Source of the DNA: Methylophilaceae bacterium
GTDB taxonomy: Bacteria; Pseudomonadota; Gammaproteobacteria; Burkholderiales; Methylophilaceae
DNA length: 55,442 nt
Assembly: GCA_011391175.1 (NCBI GenBank)
Contig: JAABQZ010000002.1
Span: 1 to 55,442 of the forward strand
Direction of reading: 5' to 3'
Part shown: positions 27,198 through 36,863 of the stretch, piece after piece
How positions within the stretch are numbered: the first letter of the stretch is position 1
Layout of the letters: each line of letters opens with the position of its first letter
The notes under the pieces: generated by a model
Seen by the model: the letters and a program-made list of their open reading frames with translations, nothing else
Database searches by the model: none
Told to the model about the DNA's origin: nothing
Made by a program: the position numbers and the translations under genes

Positions 27198-28043
27198 ATG
27201 AAACATATTGCTAAGTATATTTTACAGCTTTTATTGCCATTGCTTGCCCCTTTATTTCTTGGCCTATTACTTGGAGGTTGCGCTATTTTTGGCGACCCGA
27301 CAGAATTAGATGACACCAAAGGCTGGCAGGCTGAGCGCATTTACCGAGCTGGCGAAGAAAAAATGATCGATAAAGATTATGATAAAGCTATTGGTTATTT
27401 TCAAAAGTTAGAATCACGCTTTCCACATGGCAAATATGCAACGCAAGCCCAATTAGAGATTGCTTACGCTTATTATAAAAAAAGTGACCCAATCTCTTGC
27501 ACTGCAGCAGCTGAACGCTTTATCAAGCTACACCCCAACCATCCCAATGTGGATTATGCTTATTATTTGAAAGGCCTTGCCACCTTTAACGAACGTGGCT
27601 TTATTGAAAAATATACCCTGCAAGAAATCAGCGATCGCGACCCAAAAACGCTTAAACTATCTTTTGCTGCCTTTAAAGAGCTGACCGACCGCTACCCAAA
27701 AAGCCGATATTTTAAAGACGCAACGCAACGCATGGTGTATTTAGTCAATTCACTCTCGCAGCACGAATTGCACGTGGCACGCTACTACATGAAGCGCCAA
27801 GCTTATTTGGCGGCATTGAATCGCGCAAAATATGTGCTGGAATATTATCCGAACTCAGCCTCTGTAGAAGAGGCGCTGGTGATAAGTATCAGCGCTTATG
27901 ATTATATGGAGCTAGATGATTTAAAGCAGGACACAGTGCGCGTGCTTAAAACCAACTACCCACAAAATCCGATGGTAACTGGCAAAGTAGTAGAAGATGA
28001 ACGCGTGTGGTGGAAATTCTGGGAAAGTCTGACTGAGAAATAG
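27198..28043 (+). CDS. bamD: Outer-membrane assembly lipoprotein BamD
   Basis: A 281-residue TPR lipoprotein of the BAM complex that inserts beta-barrel proteins into the outer membrane. The lipobox is LLLGGCAIFG. The mature part starts AGEEKMIDKDYDKAIGYFQKLES and contains about five TPR-like helical repeats (HPNHPNVDYAYYLKGL, YPKSRYFKDATQRM). The track ORF begins 31 codons upstream at 27105, inside the divergent rluD gene. The ATG at 27198 gives a proper signal peptide (MKHIAKYILQLLLPLL) and avoids that overlap. Confidence 0.93.
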   Translation: MKHIAKYILQLLLPLLAPLFLGLLLGGCAIFGDPTELDDTKGWQAERIYRAGEEKMIDKDYDKAIGYFQKLESRFPHGKYATQAQLEIAYAYYKKSDPISCTAAAERFIKLHPNHPNVDYAYYLKGLATFNERGFIEKYTLQEISDRDPKTLKLSFAAFKELTDRYPKSRYFKDATQRMVYLVNSLSQHELHVARYYMKRQAYLAALNRAKYVLEYYPNSASVEEALVISISAYDYMELDDLKQDTVRVLKTNYPQNPMVTGKVVEDERVWWKFWESLTEK

Positions 28044-28068
28044 GCAAGTAAAACGCTAACTGCTTTAG

Positions 28069-29502
28069 TTATCGCTTCTTATCTTCTGCATCTTTTTTAG
28101 CTTTTAGCTCGGCACGCTGGGCCGTTTTTCGTCGACGCATACTCACGATACCCTCGCCTGCTTTACGTTTGTTATCTGGCTCAGCGAAAGGGTTGTCGCC
28201 TTGTTTAAATTGCACCCGCAATGGCGTGCCTGTCAGTTGGAATGTCTTGCGAAACACACCCTCTAAAAAGCGCTTATAGCTGTCTTTTACGCCATCCACA
28301 TGGTTGCCATGCACCACCACAATCGGCGGATTCATGCCACCTTGGTGTGCATACCGCAACTTGGGTCTGGTGCCACGACTGACGGGTGGTTGATGTTGCG
28401 CGACTGCGTCTATTAAAACTCTCGTCAATTGTGGCGTGGCAAGCTTAGCCATGGCGGCTTTAAATGCGCCATCTACTGACACAAATAACTCTGGCAAGCC
28501 TTTTTTGCGTAGCGCTGAAATGTAGTGAAATTTAGCAAAATCTAAAAATTTCAGTTTCCGATCAATTTCGTTTTTAATAAACTCGCGCTCATCGTCAACC
28601 AAGCCATCCCATTTATTGATCGCCACCACTAGCGCCCGCCCTGCATCCAATATATAGGCGGCGACATGAGCATCTTGCTCAGTAATACCTTCTTGTGCAT
28701 CCACCACCAAAATCGCCACATTGGCGTCTTCAATGGCTTGCATGGTTTTTATCACAGAGAATTTTTCAATCGACTCGAACACGCGGCCGCGCTTACGTAC
28801 GCCAGCAGTGTCAATAATGATGTAATTTTTACCGTTTTTTTCGAGTTCAATTTCAATTGAATCACGCGTGGTGCCTGGTTCGTCAAACGCAATCACGCGC
28901 TCCTCACCCAGCAAAGCATTGACTAGCGTTGACTTGCCAACGTTAGGCCGTCCTACAATTGCGATTCTAGGGACTTTATTATTGGGCGATTTCTCATCAA
29001 AGTCAGGCTCAGGAAAATCCTCTAAAGCTAACTCGATTAAATCTTTAACACCTTCCCCGTGTGCAGATGAAATCGATAACGGTTCGCCAAGGCCCAATTC
29101 ATGGAAATCTGCCGCTACTACTGCGCGATTCATGCCTTCTGTTTTATTCACTGCCAGCAACACTGGGCGTTGAGCGCGGCGTAATTTATCCGCAATAATA
29201 AATTCCTGCGGTGTCATGCCTGCACGACCATCAACAATAAAAATCACTACATCGGCTTCATCAATTGCCAGCAAAGTCTGCTTGGCCATTTCTTTTAAAA
29301 TGCCTGATTCTGCGGTGGGCTCAAACCCACCAGTATCAATCACCAAATAGGGTTTACTGCCACCAATGCCGCGACCATAGTGGCGGTCGCGCGTAAGGCC
29401 TGGCAAGTCCGCCACCAGTGCGTCGCGACTTTTGGTTAAACGATTAAAAAGGGTGGATTTGCCAACGTTGGGGCGGCCAACGAGTACGATAGTAGGTAGC
29501 AT
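28069..29502 (-). CDS. der: Ribosome-biogenesis GTPase Der (EngA)
   Basis: A 477-residue tandem GTPase needed for 50S subunit assembly. Two complete GTPase domains are visible. The first has [27 protein letters not shown] and NKTEG. The second has [28 protein letters not shown] and NKWDGL. The C-terminal KH-like domain contains [13 protein letters not shown] basic, lysine/arginine-rich tail ends the protein. It is the last gene of the yfgM-bamB-der run, 21 bp after bamB. Confidence 0.97.
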   Translation of the reverse strand: MLPTIVLVGRPNVGKSTLFNRLTKSRDALVADLPGLTRDRHYGRGIGGSKPYLVIDTGGFEPTAESGILKEMAKQTLLAIDEADVVIFIVDGRAGMTPQEFIIADKLRRAQRPVLLAVNKTEGMNRAVVAADFHELGLGEPLSISSAHGEGVKDLIELALEDFPEPDFDEKSPNNKVPRIAIVGRPNVGKSTLVNALLGEERVIAFDEPGTTRDSIEIELEKNGKNYIIIDTAGVRKRGRVFESIEKFSVIKTMQAIEDANVAILVVDAQEGITEQDAHVAAYILDAGRALVVAINKWDGLVDDEREFIKNEIDRKLKFLDFAKFHYISALRKKGLPELFVSVDGAFKAAMAKLATPQLTRVLIDAVAQHQPPVSRGTRPKLRYAHQGGMNPPIVVVHGNHVDGVKDSYKRFLEGVFRKTFQLTGTPLRVQFKQGDNPFAEPDNKRKAGEGIVSMRRRKTAQRAELKAKKDAEDKKR

Positions 29503-29523
29503 ATGTTTACTGAGGCGCTTTGT

Positions 29524-30963
29524 TTATTGCTGCTCTGGGCTAGGCAATCTGATGCCCGGGCCGCTGTTGTCTTGGTTGTTGCTATCTGGAAGCAAAATTG
29601 AGTCTTTGTTTTGGAACAAAATACTACGCTCAGAATTAGGCTCGTTGGAAGACTCTGGCACAGCAGGCTCTTGCATCTCTGAGGGCGATATTTCCGGCTC
29701 GGGTAATGTTAACCTTGCTGGTGCGGGCTCTGTAGCCACCTCAGTATCTGGTTTTGAAACTGCTGGTGTTGGCTTAACATTGTTTTCATTAATGCTAATC
29801 GCGTACAAACCGCCATCACGCGTTTCTGCAATCAATTGATTTGATTTAGTCCCTGCAACTAATGACATCACTGCGTTACTGTCAAGTTGAACGCGCGCGG
29901 CAAATTTACCTTCTTCGCGCGTTAAAAAGTGCACATAACCTTCTAAGTCACCCACTGCAATCACACCACCCATCGGTAATGGCGCAGTTAAGCGGCGATT
30001 TGACAACGCCCCTTGCCGCCAAAATGTCTTGCCAGAAGTATAATCAAGTGAGTAAACAGCACCCAACGTGTGCGAAACAAATATTTTGGCATCTTCAGCA
30101 CTTAGACCACTGTAACTTGAAATATCACGATTCCAAAGAACGCGGCCAGACGCACGGTCTACTGCTGCAATTTTTCCTTGATATGCAACGGCATACACCA
30201 ATGCGCCGTCTACCACAGGCAAACTAGTAATGTCGGCAATGCGCTCAATCTCTGTAACGCCCCTGGGTTGCGCAACTGTGGCCTCCCATATCAGCTTACC
30301 GTTATCGGCACGAATAGCCACCATCTTACCACCCGCAAACCCTGCGTATATCGCACCACTATCCACCACCACACCCACACTACTACGCAAGGTAAGTGCT
30401 GGGTTAATCCGCTCATACACCCACTTACGGCTACCATCCGCCGCATCTAGGCCATAGATACGATTATCTCCAGAGCGCGCAATGACGACGCCGTCAAAGT
30501 AACGTGGCACACTTAAAATTTCGCTAGAAAGCTTAGCTTTCCACAGCTGTTTTCCAGATATATCGTAAGCAAACACATTGCCTTTGCTGCTGCCCACCAA
30601 CACAATACCAGCACCAAGGCCCACGCCACCACTAATTGGCTCACCCACATTAACAAGCCATATTTGACGACCATTGGTGGGGTCTAGTTTAGAAATTTCG
30701 CCTTCGGCATTAGCCGCATAAACCGCAGTCGAGTCAAGCGCAGGCGTGTAATCAAATGTTTCGGTTTTGCCAGTGTTGCTAGACCAATCCATTTTCACGG
30801 AATGCGTTGCTTGAATATCTTCTAATTCCGCTGGCGGGTTGGGTGGCTCACGGCCGAACACCTTGTCGGCAAAATCTAGGCGCAACTCAGTAAGCGTGCT
30901 ACATGCCGTGATGCCAAACAGGCTTAACAATAAAAATAATCGGATATATGATGTGCGTAACAT
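29524..30963 (-). CDS. bamB: Outer-membrane assembly lipoprotein BamB with extended C-terminus
   Basis: A 479-residue PQQ-like eight-bladed beta-propeller of the BAM complex. The lipobox is FGITACSTLTE. Repeated blades carry the A..G.v.aLd...G...W pattern, for example YAANAEGEISKLDPTNGRQIW and KLSSEILSVPRYFDGVVIARS (quoted in part). The core ends near residue 390 with RDGGLYAISI. About 85 further residues rich in Pro, Glu and Ser (KPDTEVATEPAPARLTLPEP) have no counterpart in E. coli BamB and look like a disordered periplasmic tail. It lies between yfgM (28 bp) and der. Confidence 0.93.
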   Translation of the reverse strand: MLRTSYIRLFLLLSLFGITACSTLTELRLDFADKVFGREPPNPPAELEDIQATHSVKMDWSSNTGKTETFDYTPALDSTAVYAANAEGEISKLDPTNGRQIWLVNVGEPISGGVGLGAGIVLVGSSKGNVFAYDISGKQLWKAKLSSEILSVPRYFDGVVIARSGDNRIYGLDAADGSRKWVYERINPALTLRSSVGVVVDSGAIYAGFAGGKMVAIRADNGKLIWEATVAQPRGVTEIERIADITSLPVVDGALVYAVAYQGKIAAVDRASGRVLWNRDISSYSGLSAEDAKIFVSHTLGAVYSLDYTSGKTFWRQGALSNRRLTAPLPMGGVIAVGDLEGYVHFLTREEGKFAARVQLDSNAVMSLVAGTKSNQLIAETRDGGLYAISINENNVKPTPAVSKPDTEVATEPAPARLTLPEPEISPSEMQEPAVPESSNEPNSERSILFQNKDSILLPDSNNQDNSGPGIRLPSPEQQ

Positions 30964-30991
30964 GGGGTAGTAATTAGCCTAGGGCGTAAAT

Positions 30992-31618
30992 TTAAGCCCC
31001 TAAAGATTCAAGTTTTTGCTGTGTGTATTGATGTAATCTACCTTGTACATCCAAATTACCCAGTGCGCTTTCAAATGCTTTTTTTGCCTCGGCTTGTTTA
31101 CCTTGGGCTAAATACACGTCACCTTGCAAGCTTGCTTTTAGGCCTTCGTAGCCTTTGTCATTAATGCCCGCTAAAACTTTTTGTGCGCCATCGTAGTCTT
31201 TTTCTTCGAACAAAACACTTGCTAAGTGCAAACTGGCAATCGCTTTTACAGCACCTTCTTTGGCATTTTTAATGGCCCACTCTAATTGGGCTTTGGCACT
31301 TTTGTCATCATTGGCAGCAAAATTGGCTTTTGCTGCAAACACTGCAGCCCGGCCTGCATAAGGCGTACCAGAGTAACTATCCATCAATTTGGCAGACTGC
31401 ATTTTAATTTCTGCAGTTTTGCTGATATCCGTTACCACAAGAGCTTGATATAGTTCAGAGGCTTCTACTGCTTTTCTATTCTGAAAATAGCCATAAGCTT
31501 GCCAGCCTGCGTAAGCGATTAAAGCGGCTAATACCAGATTAATCGCCATTTTGCCATTTTTATTCCACCAAGCTTTAAACTCGTCTAACTGCTCTTGCTC
31601 TTCTAAATCGTATGCCAT
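30992..31618 (-). CDS. yfgM: YfgM-like tetratricopeptide membrane protein (Sec translocon accessory)
   Basis: A 208-residue protein with a short cytoplasmic N-terminus (YDLEEQEQLDEFKAWWNKNG), one membrane helix (INLVLAALIAYAGWQAYGYF) and a periplasmic TPR-like domain (AKANFAANDDKSAKAQLEWA, LAQGKQAEAKKAFESAL). This matches YfgM, which associates with SecYEG and periplasmic chaperones. Position directly before bamB and der is the conserved order. The usual upstream neighbour hisS is displaced by three unrelated genes. Confidence 0.92.
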   Translation of the reverse strand: MAYDLEEQEQLDEFKAWWNKNGKMAINLVLAALIAYAGWQAYGYFQNRKAVEASELYQALVVTDISKTAEIKMQSAKLMDSYSGTPYAGRAAVFAAKANFAANDDKSAKAQLEWAIKNAKEGAVKAIASLHLASVLFEEKDYDGAQKVLAGINDKGYEGLKASLQGDVYLAQGKQAEAKKAFESALGNLDVQGRLHQYTQQKLESLGA

Positions 31619-31691
31619 ATTTTTAAATCCACCGAAATTTTAATATCTAAAGCTTAATCCAAAATTCTAAAATAACTCTCTAATTTGCTAT

Positions 31692-32504
31692 CTAGGCTAC
31701 TTTCCGACCTGGTATTGCACTTAGCAATTGCTGCGTGTAAATCTGCTGTGGTGCATTATAAATAGCTTCCACTGCGCCTTGCTCTACAATTTTACCTTTG
31801 TGCATAACTATAATTTCATCCGCCACATGCCGCACGACGCGTAAATCGTGGCTAATAAAAATATAACTCAAGCCCATTTCTTGTTGCAACTCTTTGAGTA
31901 ATAACAAAATTTGCGCCTGTACAGACACATCTAAGGCTGATACCGGCTCATCGCACACCACTACTTTTGGATTTAACACCAAAGCACGCGCAATACCAAT
32001 CCGCTGACGCTGTCCGCCCGAAAACTGGTGAGGATATTTCAACGCATCATCTGCGCTTAAACCCACACGCAACAACATTTGCAACATTTTCTGTTTTTGT
32101 TCAGCGGCAGAACCCATGCCATGAATCAGCAAACCCTCACCCACAATTTCGCCTACTTTCATGCGTGGATTCAGCGACGCAAAAGGATCTTGAAATACCA
32201 TCTGCAAATACTTACGCACATTGCGTAGTGCTGGGCCTTGCAGCTTGGCGAGATCCTGTCCTTCAAAAATCACTTCACCGCTATCAAACGGGTGCAATTG
32301 TAACAGACAACGTGCCAAAGTGGATTTACCGCTGCCAGATTCGCCTACAACTGCCAGCGTTGAACCTGCTTTCAAGGAAATACTCACGTCATCCAGTGCT
32401 TTCACCTGACTGCTACCAAAACCAAAGCGGCCACTGCGTTGGCTGTAGCATTTAACTAAGTGATTGGCTTGTAAGATAACGTTTTCTGAAATTTGGTGAC
32501 TCAT
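31692..32504 (-). CDS. Oligopeptide-type ABC transporter ATPase (OppF/DppF-like)
   Basis: A 270-residue ABC ATPase with Walker [17 protein letters not shown]-loop VFQDPFASLNPRM, signature FSGGQRQRIGIARAL, Walker B VVVCDEPVSALDV and H-loop FISHDLRVV. The start chosen at 32504 gives a 4-bp ATGA overlap with the preceding ATPase and removes an implausible N-terminal extension in the track. The C-terminal oligopeptide-type segment (NAPQQIYTQQLLSAIPG) is present. No permease or binding-protein gene is nearby, so this pair must serve permeases encoded elsewhere or a partly lost transporter. Confidence 0.92.
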   Translation of the reverse strand: MSHQISENVILQANHLVKCYSQRSGRFGFGSSQVKALDDVSISLKAGSTLAVVGESGSGKSTLARCLLQLHPFDSGEVIFEGQDLAKLQGPALRNVRKYLQMVFQDPFASLNPRMKVGEIVGEGLLIHGMGSAAEQKQKMLQMLLRVGLSADDALKYPHQFSGGQRQRIGIARALVLNPKVVVCDEPVSALDVSVQAQILLLLKELQQEMGLSYIFISHDLRVVRHVADEIIVMHKGKIVEQGAVEAIYNAPQQIYTQQLLSAIPGRKVA

Positions 32505-33349
32505 GCGGTGGCCTTGTCGTCTTTGAGCCCGTCCTTCAACCAAGCATAATCAATCGGCTTAAGCTGTTTTTTGCCTTCTGCATCTGGCACGCAGGCTAAC
32601 AGTGCCTTGGTGTAAGGGTGTTTGGGCTTTGTCAGCACCTCTTTTTTGCTGCCTGTTTCAACAATCTCACCGCGAAACATCACGATGACGTCATCGGCAA
32701 TATCAGCTACCACACCAAAATCATGAGTAATAAACAGCATGGCCATATTCATGCGCGTTTTTAACGCATCTAATAATTGTAAAATTTGCGCTTGCACCGT
32801 CACATCTAATGCTGTGGTTGGCTCGTCTGCAATTAGCAACGCAGGCTCACACGCAATACTCATAGCAATCATCACGCGTTGGCGCTGCCCACCAGAAAGC
32901 TCATCAGGATAGCTATTAGCTCGCTCGGCAGGGATGCCAACTTGTGTGAGCAATGCGGCAATTTTATCTTTTAAGGCCTGACCTTTTAAACCCAAATGCG
33001 CGGTTAAACTTTCACCAATCTGGAAACCTACTGTGAGCACAGGGTTGAGTGAAGTCATTGGCTCTTGAAATATCATACCGATTTTTGCACCGCGAATGGA
33101 TTGCAGCGATTTTTCGTCTAACTTGGTAATATCTTGGCCTTGAAACACAATGTTTCCGCTGGCTTGCAACTGCTTTGAAAGCAAGTTCATAATACTCAAC
33201 GCAGTGAGACTTTTACCACTGCCCGATTCGCCCACAATACAGGTGGTTTTACCTGCCGATAAAGTGAGGCTGACGTTATTGACCAGCAAACGGTTTGGTG
33301 CGTTATGTGGGGTAATACTTAGGTTAGCAATCTTTAAAATCTCAGACAT
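32501..33349 (-). CDS. Oligopeptide-type ABC transporter ATPase (OppD/DppD-like)
   Basis: A 282-residue ABC ATPase with Walker [20 protein letters not shown]-loop [13 protein letters not shown], signature [15 protein letters not shown], Walker [14 protein letters not shown] and H-loop FITHDFGVV. The C-terminal [14 protein letters not shown] segment is typical of OppD/DppD-type subunits. It overlaps the OppF-like gene by 4 bp, so the two subunits are translationally coupled and probably form a heterodimer. YejF-type systems fuse two such domains. The protein is intact and carries all catalytic motifs. Confidence 0.92.
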   Translation of the reverse strand: MSEILKIANLSITPHNAPNRLLVNNVSLTLSAGKTTCIVGESGSGKSLTALSIMNLLSKQLQASGNIVFQGQDITKLDEKSLQSIRGAKIGMIFQEPMTSLNPVLTVGFQIGESLTAHLGLKGQALKDKIAALLTQVGIPAERANSYPDELSGGQRQRVMIAMSIACEPALLIADEPTTALDVTVQAQILQLLDALKTRMNMAMLFITHDFGVVADIADDVIVMFRGEIVETGSKKEVLTKPKHPYTKALLACVPDAEGKKQLKPIDYAWLKDGLKDDKATA

Positions 33350-33379
33350 AAACCCTCAAAAAATTGATGAGTTTTTCCA

Positions 33380-34147
33380 TTATTCAATATTGTAGACAAT
33401 CGTTACGACCACACGCGCTGTTTTTTCGATGGTGGATTTATCGTAAGTACCGCCGTAACTGTCGTCACTAGCCTCGCCACCTTTGGCCAAAATGTAGAAT
33501 GCACCTTGGTTGGCAGATTTCATCACGCCCACTTTTACGCCATCTTGCTTCACAAATTCGGTGGCGCGGCTGCGCGCATTTTTGGTGGCATCAGAAATTA
33601 ACGACATTTTGACTAGCTCTAAGCCACTCACTAAATACTGAGGTGGTTGCGCAGTAATCGGGTGATTGTCAGCACGTAGTTGCAAAATAGCTTGATTCGC
33701 TTGGGTGATTTTATCTAAATCTTTACTGCTGATGACCACTGACTGGTAAGCATCAAAGCCTTTACGCACTTGGCGCGGCGTATCTTTAATAAAGATTTCT
33801 TCATAATGGTCAGCAATACCTTCCACACTCCAATCCCAAGTCTGTTTGGGCAAGCCTTGTTTAATCAAAAAGGCTTCCAGCACTTTACGCTCTGTGGCTA
33901 ATTTTTCTAATGCGCTGCGTTGTTCAGCGTCGGTCACGCCAATATTCAGCATCCAAGTGGCACTATCAGCAGAAATAGGCTTTTCAGCCAAGCCTTTCAC
34001 AGTAATACTTTGCTGGCCTGACACGGCGCGCTTGGCTTGCACGCCTAAAATAAACGCAGCGCTTGCCATGCCGATAGCGAGCAATAAGCCCAACACGATA
34101 ATGGCATTTGAAAATTGGCTAGAATTTAATTGTTTGGTTTCGCTCAT
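33380..34147 (-). CDS. SIMPL-domain (DUF541) envelope protein
   Basis: A 255-residue protein with an N-terminal membrane anchor or signal (AIIVLGLLLAIGMASAAFIL) and the SIMPL/DUF541 domain: ITVKGLAEKPISADSATWML near the start, then SAVEKL-like helices and a final RVVVTIVYNIE strand. Family members such as BP26 and YggE are envelope proteins. Some form ring assemblies and their function is poorly defined. The gene is only 3 bp downstream of hisS and 30 bp upstream of the ATPase pair, so all are likely on one transcript. Confidence 0.88.
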   Translation of the reverse strand: MSETKQLNSSQFSNAIIVLGLLLAIGMASAAFILGVQAKRAVSGQQSITVKGLAEKPISADSATWMLNIGVTDAEQRSALEKLATERKVLEAFLIKQGLPKQTWDWSVEGIADHYEEIFIKDTPRQVRKGFDAYQSVVISSKDLDKITQANQAILQLRADNHPITAQPPQYLVSGLELVKMSLISDATKNARSRATEFVKQDGVKVGVMKSANQGAFYILAKGGEASDDSYGGTYDKSTIEKTARVVVTIVYNIE

Positions 34148-34150
34148 GCT

Positions 34151-35431
34151 TTACTCCCCAATAAAACTGCGCACTTCGTTTAGTTTACAGCGTTTTTGTT
34201 CGCCCGTTTGCAATAAGGGCTTGAGCGAGATTTCACCTGCTGCCGCTTCGTCGTCACCCAGAATCGCCGCATAACGCGCACCGCTTCGGTCCGCCTTTTT
34301 CATTTGCGATTTAAAACTACCACCACCCGCATGTAGTAACACATTCAGGCCGGCTTCGCGCAAAGTTTCCGCAGCTGCAAATGCTTGTTGTTCCGCCAAT
34401 GCGCCAACATTAACCAAATAAATGTCTGGCACATTATTAGCGGTCACTCCATATTCTTGCATAAGCAAAAATACACGCTCTAACCCAATAGCAAAGCCAC
34501 AGGCAGGCGTTGCATTACCGCCTAAACGCTCAACCAACGTGTCATATCTGCCACCACCAGCAATAGTGCCTTGCGCACCCAACTTGGTCGTCACCCACTC
34601 AAACACGGTACGGTTGTAATAATCCAAACCGCGTACTAAACGATGATTGATGCTATAGGCAATGCCGGCTTGCTGCAACAATTGACATAGTTTTTCAAAA
34701 TGGGTTCGACTAGCTTCACCTAAACCCTCCATTAATTTAGGTGCAGCCTCGCACATGGCTTGCATGCGGGGATTTTTGCTATCTAAAATACGTAAAGGAT
34801 TGGTGTGCAAACGGCGTTTTGCGTCTTCATCTAGCAACTCTGCGTGTTTTTCAAAGTAAGCAATCAAGGTATTTCGATAAGCTGCGCGCTCATCTGCATC
34901 GCCGATGCTATTAATCTGCAGCGCCACATCTTTAATTTCAAGCGCCCGCCATAGCCTTGCCAGCAACACTATTTGCTCAGCATCAACTTCTGGCGAATCA
35001 AAACCAAACGCTTCTACGCCGATTTGGTGAAATTGTCTTTGCCGTCCCTTTTGTACGTTCTCATGCCTAAACATCGCCCCGCTATACCAAAGCCGCACTG
35101 GGCCGTTGTAGGTCAGATTGCTTTCGATTACCGCACGCACGCAACCCGCCGTGCCTTCTGGGCGTAAGGTGAGCTTGTCGCCATTGAGCGCATCTGTCCA
35201 AGCGTACATTTCTTTCTCAACAATGTCGGTATGTTCACCCACACTGCGCACAAATAAATCAGTAGCTTCTACAATCGGCATGCGAATATTGTTGTAACCA
35301 TATTGGCTAAGTATAGCTCTGGCCGCGTCTTCTAGCTTAAACCACAATGGCGTATGCTCAGGCAAGATATCGTAAAAGCCTTTAATACTTTGAATTTTTT
35401 GCTGCGGTTTTGGTGTTAATTCTTCTGCCAT
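34151..35431 (-). CDS. hisS: Histidyl-tRNA synthetase
   Basis: A 426-residue class II synthetase. Motif 1 is in the N-terminal helix region (GFYDILPEHTPLWFKLEDA). Motif 2 is WYSGAMFRHENVQKGRQRQFHQ, quoted here in part as FRHENVQKGRQRQFHQ. The histidine A motif is LVRGLDYYNRTVFEW and motif 3 contains GFAIGLERVFLL. The C-terminal anticodon-binding domain is complete. ispG lies upstream, separated by 135 bp that include a palindromic repeat, and SIMPL follows within 3 bp. Confidence 0.97.
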   Translation of the reverse strand: MAEELTPKPQQKIQSIKGFYDILPEHTPLWFKLEDAARAILSQYGYNNIRMPIVEATDLFVRSVGEHTDIVEKEMYAWTDALNGDKLTLRPEGTAGCVRAVIESNLTYNGPVRLWYSGAMFRHENVQKGRQRQFHQIGVEAFGFDSPEVDAEQIVLLARLWRALEIKDVALQINSIGDADERAAYRNTLIAYFEKHAELLDEDAKRRLHTNPLRILDSKNPRMQAMCEAAPKLMEGLGEASRTHFEKLCQLLQQAGIAYSINHRLVRGLDYYNRTVFEWVTTKLGAQGTIAGGGRYDTLVERLGGNATPACGFAIGLERVFLLMQEYGVTANNVPDIYLVNVGALAEQQAFAAAETLREAGLNVLLHAGGGSFKSQMKKADRSGARYAAILGDDEAAAGEISLKPLLQTGEQKRCKLNEVRSFIGE

Positions 35432-35483
35432 TTTGATGGGTATTTGTTAATTAATTAATATTGTTTAGCAAGCGAGCAAAAAA

Positions 35484-35526
35484 ATATGCCCTGCGAGGCA
35501 ATGTCCATGCGGCCTGCAGAGCACTG
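35484..35526 (+). repeat. Palindromic repeat, intergenic copy 2 (between ispG and hisS)
   Basis: ATATGCCCTGCGAGGCAAT, GTCCATGCGG and CCTGCAGAGCAC form an imperfect inverted repeat with the family's core. It is preceded by the same AAAAAA run as the copy at 55.05 kb. It lies in the untranslated stretch between the hisS start and the ispG stop. A hairpin here could separate or modulate expression of the two genes. The segment also reads as an open peptide in one frame (ALRGNVHAACRA). Confidence 0.8.
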
Positions 35527-35566
35527 TCCGAAAGGTACGTGTTTTAGCTTAGACGCTAGCTTGCAT

Positions 35567-36856
35567 TCAGGCATTATTCACTGCACGAATCGGAATCATT
35601 TTTTGTAACACTGGTGCAGTGCGTAGCTTGCCGCCTTCCGCATAGTTTTTTTGCACGTATTGTTCCACAATCGCTTGAAACTCTTGTGCAATATGGTCGC
35701 CTTTTAACGTGACGGTTTTTTCGCCATCAACAAACACCGGCGCCACTGGTGTCTCACCAGTGCCAGGCAGACTAATGCCAATGTTCGCCAGCTTAGACTC
35801 ACCTGGGCCATTCACCACACAGCCCATCACCGCTACGCTCATATCCTCCACGCCTGGGTAGGCTTTACGCCACACTGGCATTTGAGTACGCAAATAACCT
35901 TGTATTTGCATAGCGAGCTCTTGAAAGTAAGTCGAAGTCGTGCGGCCGCAACCTGGGCAGGCTGTGACTAAAGGGGTGAAGGAGCGAATACCCATGGTTT
36001 GCAAAATCTCTTGTGCAACCACTACCTCTTTGGTGCGTGATTCGTTGGGCTCAGGCGTTAAAGAGACGCGAATGGTGTCGCCAATGCCTTCCTGAAGCAA
36101 CAGAGAAAGTGCGGCGGTTGAGGCGACGATGCCTTTACTACCCATGCCCGCCTCGGTGAGCCCTAAATGCAAGGGATAATCACAACGTTTGGCCAGCTCA
36201 CGATACACCTTCACTAAATCCTGCACGTTACTCACCTTGCAGGAAATAATAATCTGATTCGGCTGTAAACCAATATCCACAGCTTGTTGAGCACTTTCTA
36301 ATGCTGATTGAATAAGCGCTTCGCGCATCAATTCGTCGGCAGATAATGGGCTGGCAAGCTTGCCGTTGTCATCCATCATTTGTGCCATTTTGGCTTGGTC
36401 TAGGCTACCCCAGTTCACCCCGATGCGCACACTTTTTTGGTATTGAATGGCCGCTTCAATCATCAAAGCAAATTGCTCGTCACGCTTGCTGCCTTTGCCG
36501 ACATTGCCTGGGTTGATGCGATATTTTGCCAGTGCTTTGGCGCAATCAGGATAAACCGCCAACAATTTATGACCGTTATAGTGAAAATCGCCGACTAAGG
36601 GCACATTGCAGCCCAAATCATCTAAGCCCTTGCGTATCGCCGCCACCTGTGCGGCCGCTTCTGGGGAGTTAACGGTAATGCGAACTACTTCGCTACCCGC
36701 CTGCCAGAGTTCGAACACCTGTTGAATGGTGGCATTTGCATCGGCGGTGTCGGTGTTGGTCATGCTTTGCACAACAACCGAAGCCACTGGCGTACCAGCT
36801 AAGCCGCCGCCTACAGGCACGTGGCCTATCATCACTTGTAAAGAATTACGCCGCAT
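35567..36856 (-). CDS. ispG: 4-hydroxy-3-methylbut-2-en-1-yl diphosphate synthase (flavodoxin)
   Basis: A 429-residue iron-sulfur enzyme of the MEP isoprenoid pathway. The N-terminal TIM barrel starts [31 protein letters not shown], quoted here in part as [17 protein letters not shown]. Cluster cysteines are seen in [10 protein letters not shown] and [12 protein letters not shown] chose the ATG at 36856 over the track start at 36928. It gives the normal N-terminus ([11 protein letters not shown]) and leaves a 7-bp gap after the RodZ-like gene rather than a 65-bp overlap. Confidence 0.95.
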   Translation of the reverse strand: MRRNSLQVMIGHVPVGGGLAGTPVASVVVQSMTNTDTADANATIQQVFELWQAGSEVVRITVNSPEAAAQVAAIRKGLDDLGCNVPLVGDFHYNGHKLLAVYPDCAKALAKYRINPGNVGKGSKRDEQFALMIEAAIQYQKSVRIGVNWGSLDQAKMAQMMDDNGKLASPLSADELMREALIQSALESAQQAVDIGLQPNQIIISCKVSNVQDLVKVYRELAKRCDYPLHLGLTEAGMGSKGIVASTAALSLLLQEGIGDTIRVSLTPEPNESRTKEVVVAQEILQTMGIRSFTPLVTACPGCGRTTSTYFQELAMQIQGYLRTQMPVWRKAYPGVEDMSVAVMGCVVNGPGESKLANIGISLPGTGETPVAPVFVDGEKTVTLKGDHIAQEFQAIVEQYVQKNYAEGGKLRTAPVLQKMIPIRAVNNA

Positions 36857-36863
36857 CGTATAA

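Noticed and set aside
32505-32543. Upstream 13 codons of the OppF-like ATPase in the ORF track
   Set aside because: The ATG at 32504 makes an ATGA overlap with the partner gene, typical of coupled ATPase pairs.
34640-34690. hisS segment with CAGCAAGCCGGCATTGCC similar to the repeat core
   Set aside because: It needs several gaps to align and encodes ordinary HisRS residues (LLQQAGIAYSI).
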